A stretch of 64,000 nt of DNA. Origin: Rhabdophis nuchalis (lineage: Eukaryota; Chordata; Lepidosauria; Squamata; Natricidae). Shown in pieces: positions 54,903 through 64,000 of the stretch. The notes beneath the pieces are model-generated. The model was not told where the DNA came from. It did not search any database and saw only the letters and a program-made list of their open reading frames with translations. A program made the translations under genes and the position numbers. Numbering within the stretch: the first letter of the stretch is position 1; every line of letters begins with the position of its first letter. The stretch spans positions 202,366,605-202,430,604 of the forward strand of contig CM077643.1 in NCBI GenBank assembly GCA_039707465.1. Reading direction: 5' to 3'.

Positions 54903-57356
54903 TTAATTTGAAATGATATCAAGGATTACAAGTGAACAGATATAGAATTGCATTAACCTGTTTTCACTTTAATGCCAACTCTATATTGGCACAATATTCT
55001 ACACTAAATTAAACTAATAATGTTCATCCTTTGTAAATCTGACATGTAGTAAGAGTTACAAGAATTTCAAGAACCCAAGTCCTTTACATTGGGTCAGCCT
55101 TCCAAACCAAGCAACAAATAATTGTGCTAATATTTTATTGTTGCACTGGTAAACTCAAATTTTAAGTCCCCAATATTTACATTCAATTAGAATTTATTTT
55201 ATTTATTTATTCATTCGTCCAGAAATATGTACATTTATATCCTGCCCTTTCTCAACAAGTTTCAAGTGAGATACATAGCAATTCTACTTCCAATCTTGGG
55301 AGTCAGGTTAGATTGAGAAAAGTGATCAGCTCAAAGTCTTCTATTAGTGACAGATTTGAAGTTGGGTTTACTCAGTTCTACCCCAATATTTTAACTATTG
55401 ACACATTGCTTATAAATCTCTAAATTTTCTAAATTTCATTGCATAGAAATAATCAAAATATTATATTGTATAATTTACATGGCCATTTGCATACTCTTTA
55501 GTTATTCTGTCCCATACCTTTAGTTATTCTATCCCATAAACTCACGTTGTGTGCTTATCTCTGTCTGTGTAACTATATGCAGAAAAAAATACATGGCTGA
55601 TACTGTCTTGCCTTCTTATTTGCTGTTGATAATATCATCAATTCCCATGCCATGTCTTTGTAAACACTTGAAACACTTGAAATCATTTGTATTCTTTCTC
55701 CCATGACATATGTACAGCCAAATCACTGCTGTGTAAACACTACATCCCTTCAGCAGACCACAGGGTCAAATTCATACCCCCAATTGAGTTATGAGATATA
55801 CACCCTATTTTTATTTTAGAACATCAATTCACTACTTCAGTGTACATTCAACTACTGTTTTTAACTGTAAGCCACTCAGAACATTAAAGAGTCAGACTTG
55901 AAATCAAATAAAAAATAAACAAACAAATATTGTAAGAGAGGGTCTTAAATAAACCCTTGATAGCATATACCATTCCTAAGTGGTTACGTAAATCTTAAAT
56001 GTAGATACCCAGTTTTGAAATATTTATCGTGTCAATAAAATACTACATAATATTTTAAATATTTTGGCTTCTTTCAACAGCAAATTCAAGAAGCAAACAT
56101 TTGCATCTATTTATAAAGCCATTTAAACTTTTCATTTATTGTTTGGCTTTATTTTGTTTAATTTTTGCTTTCCATACCTTGTTCAGCTCAAAACAGGGTA
56201 TAACAGGACAAAATCATAAACTGTGGTTCTTCTTGCCTTCTCCCCCACCACCAATATATTCTTATTTCAAAATAATAAGTAGCTATTCAAGTCATAATGG
56301 AAAAACTATGCCTAAAGGTTTGAAAAATCCTAAATAAATGTGGAATTATTTTTGCCAAGCTTTTATACAGACTGAACTCCTGATATAGTCTATATAATCC
56401 TGTAAAATATTAATATTGTTGTTACTAACTAATGCAGAATAGCAGTACCAGGAAAAGCATATATGCATTGCATATTGCATAGCTGCAGCTATTTTTCATT
56501 ACATTTGGGAAAAAACAAAATTACAATACTATTACAAGCCTCTCTAGAAGGCAGTAGATAAAGATACACAGTATAAGCTATTTTATTTATTATTAAATTT
56601 ATATGCTGCCCCTCTCACTGTTAAGCAACTCTCTAATTACCAGTCTTGACTTCCTAGAACTATTCTAGAGCATGGGAGGTGCTTTTCATGTGGGTAATTT
56701 ATTTAAAAACTGTGATTATCTTAATTACTTATTTCTTTTCATCAAAACCCACTTAACCCAATTATGAGCAAAGAGGTAATTTCAGAAATCTTATTTCCAG
56801 TCAACACTTAACTTCATGTTTACCCCAACCATCTATCAGTTTTATTTACTGTCTGGTCTCTGATCAGGAAAACTATTTGCACATCTGTGATTTGTGTGCC
56901 CAAAAGGGCAGTTCCAATATAGTACCGGTATTTGCAGTCATGAAATGCTTCCTAAAATGAATTCCTGCAAATCTGCTGAAAATCTATTTTCAAATAGTAC
57001 ATATCAGTCAACTAATTCTCCAGTAAATCTTATTACTTAGAGCTTATATGAAGATCACTGTAGCTCCTATACAACTTCTGTTAACTTTTCACATTAATGT
57101 ATTAATTGTTTAGAAAGTAGTTGTAATTTTTAAGAATGCAAGATCAAGTTCTGAATCAGATCAAAGGCCCACCTTATCCAGAATTCTATATCAAAAGTGG
57201 CCAAGCAGATATCTATAAAAAGCTTACAAACACAATAAGAACATAACAACCATAGGAACTCAAGAATCAGTTTCTATGACAAGTAGAGTTGCCTCATAAA
57301 ACATTGATCACCAATAATTCAGGATTACAATTAGTTTTTAAGATTATTAATATTGC

Positions 57357-57440
57357 CATGGAGAGCCAATTTGATATAGCGGTTATTGTGGTTAGGATCT
57401 GGGAGACCATGAGTTCTAGTTCTACCTACCACTAAATTTG
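57357..57440 (+). mobile_element. tRNA-derived SINE head
   Basis: It begins GGAGAGCCAATTTGATATAG followed by GGTTATTGTGGTTAGGATCTGG and a B-box-like GAGTTCTAGTTCTACC, matching the head of a common squamate tRNA SINE on the plus strand. The tail is not recognisable. Confidence 0.65.
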
Positions 57441-58223
57441 CATCTTCTGCAAACTTCCACGGAAGCAAACCCTATTGCATTGTCTTTTGAAAGAAATATT
57501 GGCAGAATTGATTTTTTTTCTTCTTTTTTCCATTCCCCAAAGGAATGTATAGCATAAGCTGCATTTCACAACACTGAATATAGCCTATTGTATAGAACTT
57601 TATAAACAGATCACAATTACAACTATTACCCTAGGACTATCAGATCTTTGCTTCAAAAATTCTGACAACCACTAAATAGGACCAGTGACAATAAAAGCTC
57701 TTTACTGCTATCTAGTGGTCAACTGGCTTTTTACAGCCTATACCACTTAAATCCTTATATGCAATGGGTCTCATTTACACAAACTTTCAAAGTTATAAAA
57801 TACAGAAAAGGGAAAAGTGATGCTGTTTGAAATTTCAGAAGGATATCCTTACAGACTTGGATTATGTGTGAATGATTACAATGAAATATGCTTTACATTA
57901 GCTATGCTCATAATAAAATTTGATTTGATTTGAGATAACATCATCCTTCATTGAAAATCTTTTCTATAAAATTAATACAAAAACCCTTATATTATTATAT
58001 TATTTTTTCTTCTTTTCTCTTTCATTCGTTTTTTACTTTGTTCTTTTTTACTAAAAGAAAGGCAGAACAAAGGATATATAAAATGACACAAATATTTTAG
58101 GTACTATATATAATAAAACAATTATTGCTGTACAGCACCCAAAATTATTTTCTATGAGAGGGGCAGCCATATAATTTATTTAATAAATAATAAAAATAAA
58201 TAAATTATAGAAGACATCAACAT

Positions 58224-58452
58224 CAGGGGTGGGTTCTGGATGCTGCTACTGCTGGTTCACTCAGGGATGCGCTGCGTGTATGCTTGAGAAGAGCTTGAGG
58301 TGCGCATGCACAGTACTAAAAATGCTTCTGTGCACGCACAGAAGCAAATAAATAAGATGATGGTGCCATAGACGCCAGCTAGAGAACTGGTTCGGGGCAT
58401 GGCAGGCCAAGTTACTACTTATTTGGTAGGAACAGGTAGGAACCTGCCTCTG
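58224..58452. mobile_element. Possible hAT-like MITE
   Basis: The left end CAGGGGTGGGTTC and right end GAACCTGCCTCTG pair at 10 of 13 positions. The interior has an ACTGTGCATGCGC-like GC-rich stretch and a GCTTCTGTGCACGCACAGAAGC palindrome. Flanking 8-mers do not match. Confidence 0.6.
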
Positions 58453-58585
58453 GTAACTAATCAAGGAGAGAAGCAACTTAGAACTGAGGAGAAATTTCCT
58501 ATCAGTTAGAACAATTAACCTCTGGAACAGCTTGCCTCCAGAAGTTGTGAATGCCCCAACCCTGGAAGTCTTTAAGAAGATGTTG
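58453..58585 (+). mobile_element. CR1 3' fragment, left part
   Basis: Plus-strand wording is the inverse complement of the CR1 3' region at 7990-8190 (AACTAATCAAGGAGAGAAGC; TGGAACAGCTTGCCTCCAGA; CTGGAAGTCTTTAAGA). It is interrupted at 58585 by the half-L1 and resumes at 60605. Confidence 0.88.
58574..58585. repeat. Target-site duplication of the half-L1, left
   Basis: AAGAAGATGTTG, repeated exactly at 60593-60604 after the poly(A). It is preceded by TTT, so the junction resembles the T/A-rich L1 endonuclease target. Confidence 0.93.
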
Positions 58586-59458
58586 GGCCTTCCGGTATCC
58601 GGCTCCAGCGGAGACGGGCGAGCCTAGGGCTCGCTCGCCGCTTTGTTGCCTTTTCTGCCCCCCCAGGGGGGCGAAACTCTCCGGTTACCGGAGGTTTCCC
58701 GCAGGGTCGGCTCAGAGGGAGCGGCCCTCGTCACGGCGGTGGGGAGGGCGCTCCTCTCTGCGACCTAGGAGGAGAGGAACATGCCAGCGGGGGTTTTTTC
58801 CTTCTCCAACGGCTGTCGGTGCCATTCGCTTTAATGGAGAGGGCTGAACGGAGAGGTCGGGCGGATCGCCGAGGCTTCAGCTGCGAGAGAGAGTGAGTTT
58901 AAAAGAACACCTTTTTTCCTTGCTGCCAGCCAGGCTGAACGGACTGGGAGGGGGGTGTTTAATTTTAAAAAAAAACCCCTCGGATTTAAGCGGCACGTTA
59001 AAATGGCTTCTCTGCAAAGAGAAAGCGGAAACTTTCACTCCGGACGGTCTTTAACAAGGGAAAGTGGATTGTGACTTTCTGCAACATTGTTTCTAGGTCT
59101 GGCTGAGCTTAAAAAATTTCTTTTTTTTGCTACTCTCTCCCTCTGGCTGCGAGATGGGCGGTGGAAGTGGCTTCACTTTGTCCCTTGCCTGACTATTTCA
59201 ACTAAGGAAAATTTCCAGCGTCTCTTTGAAAGCAGGACTCTCTCTGGATTTTTGAAATTTTTTTTCTTTTGATGGATTTGTGACTTCTTCTCTGGAATAC
59301 CTTCGTTATTATTATTTGCTGATTTGGGAAATTGTGTCTCTTTTGGTTTCTGAATTGTTTGCAACTTCACAGCCCTGAACTGAACTGAGCTCCTGGTTTG
59401 CCCCACCAGCCCCACCCGGAAAACGCCATCTTGGTGGCAGTGACTCTAACTTTTAACC

Positions 59459-60307
59459 ATGGCACAAGAAGCAGCACTTGTAAATTTGGAACAAAGGATG
59501 GCTTCTCTTGAAACTTCTATGCAAACTTTGATATTAGAAATAAAGGCCCAGAGGGCTGAAAATAGTACTTTTAAAAAGGAACTATTGGATACCCGGAAGC
59601 AAGTGTTGGAGAATACACAGAAGAATGAAGAATTGGAAGGAGGGCTGGAGGGGGCTAAGGGAGAGATTAAAAATGTTTCTAATGAGGTGGGGGAAATAAA
59701 TGGGCATGTGTCTAGGATAGATATGGAAAGAATGACATATTTTTTGAGATTTCAGAATGTTCTTGAGGAATCTGGTGAATGCCTACCTGATCTTATGAGT
59801 ACAATTTTAGCAGACTATTTACAAAAACCTAAGGATGAGATCAGGGGGGACATTGACCTAGCCTATAGAATTAATTCTGCATATGCCAGGATGAATGAAG
59901 TGCCTAGAGAGATACATGTGAAATTTGTTAGAAGGTCAACCAGAGAGGAAATCCTGAAATTGCAGAGAGAAAGTCCATTAATTTACCAACTAAAAACGGT
60001 CACTATCTTGAAGCAGATTCCTAGAAAGATTCGAGATGCAAGACGGAAATTTTCCTTCTTGTCTAAAACATTGTTTGATCACGGGATTTGGTTCAAGTGG
60101 GTGACACCCGAAGGGATGCTGGTGTTCTGGGAAGGAGGAAGAGTGAGGATTAAAACAGTTGCTGAGGCGGAAGCCTTTCTTAAAAAACATTCCTCTGCCC
60201 TGGGGGAAGATCCAGGGGGGACGGAGGGGGTCACGGCCCCGCCCGCGGGGGGCCAGGGGGGAGAGAAAGAAGATACAATAGCCAAAAGACTTAGATCAAA
60301 AAAATAA
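59459..60307 (+). CDS. L1 ORF1-type RNA-binding protein, intact
   Basis: A 282-residue frame starting at an ATG in good context (AACCATGG). Residues about 5-90 are heptad-rich coiled coil (LEQRMASLETSMQTLILEIK; LENTQKNEELEGGLEG), as in trimerising L1 ORF1p. About 92-180 is RRM-like (YFLRFQNVLEE; EIHVKFVRR). About 183-245 matches the C-terminal domain (IPRKIRDARRKFSFLSKTLF; GIWFKWVTPEGMLVFWEG). A Gly/Pro-rich stretch (250-270) and a basic end (AKRLRSKK) follow. Such proteins coat element RNA and act as nucleic-acid chaperones in retrotransposition. No stop or frameshift interrupts it, which suggests a young insertion. No ORF2 follows before the poly(A). Expression of this copy is not shown by sequence. 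Confidence 0.9.
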   Translation: MAQEAALVNLEQRMASLETSMQTLILEIKAQRAENSTFKKELLDTRKQVLENTQKNEELEGGLEGAKGEIKNVSNEVGEINGHVSRIDMERMTYFLRFQNVLEESGECLPDLMSTILADYLQKPKDEIRGDIDLAYRINSAYARMNEVPREIHVKFVRRSTREEILKLQRESPLIYQLKTVTILKQIPRKIRDARRKFSFLSKTLFDHGIWFKWVTPEGMLVFWEGGRVRIKTVAEAEAFLKKHSSALGEDPGGTEGVTAPPAGGQGGEKEDTIAKRLRSKK

Positions 60308-60560
60308 CTTTGCCTTGATTTTTCTTGAACAATTTTGTATAATATTTCTATCCGGACTTTTTGTAAATGTCTGACAGCATGGAAGGGAGAATTTAGGTAA
60401 ATGTACTTGCTTTCATCTTGTAGTGGTATGGAAAATGTTTTCTATGTTAACTTTTTTTTAATGTGTATTTTGAGGTCTCGGAAGGTCCGACGACTCTGAC
60501 GTGAATGCTCTCAAAATTTCTTTCTAACCATTACCCTATCCTGTTAAAAAATGTAAAACC

Positions 60561-60594
60561 AATAAAACTTTTTCAATTAAAAAAAAAAAAAAAA
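60561..60594 (+). terminator. Polyadenylation signal and poly(A) tail of the half-L1
   Basis: AATAAA at 60561-60566, then TTTTCAATT and 16 A's starting 13 bases after the signal, as expected for an mRNA-templated insertion. Confidence 0.9.
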
Positions 60595-60604
60595 GAAGAT
60601 GTTG
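60593..60604. repeat. Target-site duplication of the half-L1, right
   Basis: AAGAAGATGTTG, identical to 58574-58585; its first two A's overlap the tail and are ambiguous. Confidence 0.93.
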
Positions 60605-60636
60605 AACAGCCATTTGTCTGAAACCGTATAGGGTAT
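60605..60636 (+). mobile_element. CR1 3' fragment, right part
   Basis: AACAGCCATTTGTCTGAAAC and a few further bases continue the CR1 remnant interrupted at 58585. They mirror the inverse complement of about 8029-8066. Confidence 0.88.
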
Positions 60637-62422
60637 ACCATTGTGAATATATCTCAGTGAGATACTAAATTTGATCAGCTACATATTAAAATAAAGCAAT
60701 ATTTTTCCTAAATTTTGTGTATCCATAAATGGTAGCAAAAAAAAAATCATGGCACACCTCATACAAGCAATTTACAGAGCACATATTGATGGGTCTGCAT
60801 TGATTGTACCCCTCAAAGTGCAGTTTCAATTGGTTTATGGTTGTCAGGCACAAACAGCATGCAGAGTTCAAGGTAACTACTTTATTATGCTTTGCCTATA
60901 ATACAGGAATCACCCCAGTCTCGCAGCCTACTCTTAGGAACAATTAGATAAACCTCCAAGGAAATTCGGAGGGGGAAGGTTGATCCTAGCCCTTTTGCAG
61001 TTGTGTGATGACTCCAGGCTAATTCCTCACTTGATCCCTCCTTCTTGGCAGGCTGGGTGTTTCCCAACAATGGTAAAATTGATCTATGTTATGAATGAAA
61101 GCCTAGATAAGTAAGACTTCATATTTAATTTTTTCTATATACACTTCTCTGCCTTGCATACGGTGCACATTTCACTGCTATTATTCTTACTATATTTATT
61201 ATTCATAATTATTGTAATCATAATTATTATTATAAAGTTCTATTAATTGCTAAGGTAAATCTTCCTTATAAATGTACAATATAAAATTTCAAACACCAAT
61301 TATGACAAGGCAAAGTTAAATGAAATGATAGGAAAATTACAAGGGAGCAAGTAATCCCCAAAAAATGATACAGTCTATATTATTTTTTCTAGTATCAATT
61401 TTAATGGACTGCAATCAATTTTTCGAAGCTTGTATGTCAATAGATATAGATCTCACCAATACAAAATGCAAGCCTGAATGATATAAAGACAAAAGTTGAT
61501 ATGAGCTAAGCATAATAGCAATGTTGAATATGTAATGGATTCCACAACTATAACCTGAGCATGTTTATTTCAAGTGCTCTTTGCATATAACTTTTACATC
61601 TGTTGCTAATGATATCAAATATTGATTGTTCAGTTTCTCATATTTGTTTAAACATTAAATATATGTTCTGCAACCTAATGCTTTTTTTTCTTTCAGAAAG
61701 TTTTTAAATTTTTTGTTATGCATTAGTCATATTTACTTTGATCTTTCTGTATGTATAATTATTTTTACTGTTTGTTTAGTTCAACAGAACAGGAGGGGAA
61801 AGGATTGACCAAAGAGATCTGTATGTGGCAACTTGTAACAAAATCTCATAGCTTATGTTTAGGAAATCATGGTTTTGATTAAGAAGGAACCAGTTAGTTC
61901 CCACTGCTTTATTAAGAGAGACATTAATGGATAAATCAGAAACACATTTCACAGAGCAGATTATGTTCAAGTGAAATGCCAATAAAATGATTTTGAAGTT
62001 CTTCATCATTTTCCATTTGCAATATTAAATTAGAATAGCTTTTTTACAATTAGTTTAACGTAACAAAAATTAAGATATATGTGTACAACAGTGGTTGCTT
62101 CAACTGGATTGACCTTGAACAATGGCTGATCTTGCTGACCAGATTCATAACTTGACTCTTATTTTTAAATCCACAGGAATACACTAAAATAGTTTCTGAA
62201 ATTGAAACTTTCATCTTACATATAAAGTCAATTCTCATTTATAAAAACTATAAATGAGACAATATGAGAACAAAATATAACAAAAGCTCTTGGAGATGAT
62301 GATGATGATAAAGTTGGGTTCTGTTTATTTTTCAGTGTATACCTATAGTAATTTTTTCATTGCTGTTTTCCTCCCATTTGTTGCAGGTAAAGAATCAACA
62401 CTATATGAACCATGTTAAAGAA

Positions 62423-62457
62423 GCTTGTGTTTATTTCACACAGAAATAAACACAAGC
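62423..62457. repeat. Small hairpin
   Basis: 14-bp perfect stem (GCTTGTGTTTATTT with its inverse) and a 7-nt loop; isolated in intron, function unknown. Confidence 0.9.
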
Positions 62458-63094
62458 CCCACATGCATACATATGCATGCACACACATTCCAATGAGATT
62501 TAAACTCAAAATCTAATTAGCAGCATCACATAGTTATCCAGAAAACTCTTTGGGCTTAGATCCTTGACCTCCTAATTCAAATCAAGGTCTTATTCTGCTT
62601 CTCTATATTTAACAATTAACTGTACACTTATTTTTAAAAATGGTGAGGGATGGGAGAAAAAGAAAAGCTTTAAAATTGAATGAAGAAAGGAAGTAGAAAA
62701 CCATAATTTGATAGAAATACTTGGCGGTTGCAATGGCAATTCTGGGACTACAGGAAGAGCTTTTTCATGTTTGAAGGTGCTTTTACACCACAGCTGAACA
62801 TAGTAAGAATGCTCTCCCTTTTTGTCTTACAAGTAACAACAATCCATATACGGCCTTGAAGCTATTTAGCTCCTTTGATTGTATTTTCACTGTATAAAGC
62901 ACTTTTGAAATATTCCTTTCTTTACCTTGAGATACAATACTTATAAAAATTGTTGAAGATCATAGAGAAACTGCTTCAACCAAAGTAGATCTTTGTATCT
63001 GGAAAAATATTGATGACACTCTATGTAAACTAGCCTTTGTAACCACTTCTTGATCATTTTAGAATAACAAATTTCAAGTATTCATGATCTGTTA

Positions 63095-64000
<906 letters not shown>

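Larger units (their letters stand above)
58586..60594 (+). mobile_element. ORF1-only L1-like retroelement (half-L1)
   Basis: A complete-looking retroposed unit of about 2.0 kb: GC-rich 5' leader (58586-59458), a single intact ORF (59459-60307), a 3' UTR of about 270 nt, AATAAA at 60561-60566 and 16 A's (60579-60594), bracketed by a perfect 12-bp duplication. No reverse transcriptase or endonuclease is encoded anywhere in it. The insertion splits an older CR1 fragment cleanly. It could be mobilised in trans by an L1 ORF2 protein. Alternatives are an L1 whose ORF2 was deleted or spliced out before insertion, or a retrocopy of a domesticated ORF1 gene. It is antisense to SATB2. Confidence 0.88.

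Overview
This is a vertebrate nuclear-genome window, AT-rich and intron-dominated, from a squamate reptile and most likely a snake. It carries Sauria-type tRNA SINEs, CR1 and L2 LINEs, many hAT-like and TA-flanked MITEs, a Tc1-like relic, and LINE 3' ends that run into short tandem repeats. One of these is a (TATTC)n tail, i.e. the AATAG motif known to be seeded by CR1-like LINEs in snakes. There is no prokaryotic or viral gene content.

The one host gene I can support is SATB2, on the minus strand. Five internal coding exons are visible with matching splice sites and a continuous reading frame: 63133-63235 (end of the CUT-like domain), 54396-54868 (linker plus first half of CUT1), 40016-40228 (second half of CUT1), 34998-35153 (first half of CUT2) and 22365-22562 (second half of CUT2). 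The 5' exons lie beyond the right edge. The terminal homeobox exon lies beyond the left edge, so the last intron exceeds 22 kb. SATB2 is a nuclear matrix-attachment-region binding chromatin organiser.

Everything else is intron filled with mobile DNA. From the left: a GC-rich unassigned segment and a dead Tc1-like transposon (1-1930); a TA-flanked MITE with an expanded tetranucleotide core (5097-6225); a CR1 LINE split by a nested L2 fragment (7965-10730); a hAT-type MITE with a perfect 8-bp target duplication (14773-15166); a nearly complete L2 with two frameshifts (17337-20690); two large palindromes beside (TA)n tracts (20991-21537); a diverged 0.6-kb direct duplication (25945-26527 and 28505-29072); a second copy of the TA-flanked MITE (30996-31967); a cluster of hAT MITEs, a second L2 fragment and a GC-rich island (49024-53045); and a roughly 2-kb retroelement (58586-60594).

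That last element is the most striking object. It has a GC-rich 5' leader, one intact 282-codon L1 ORF1-type gene, a short 3' UTR with AATAAA, a poly(A) tail and a 12-bp target-site duplication, but no ORF2. It looks like a squamate counterpart of the mammalian half-L1 (HAL1) elements. Family names for the repeats come from recognising motifs and ends by eye; no database search was run.
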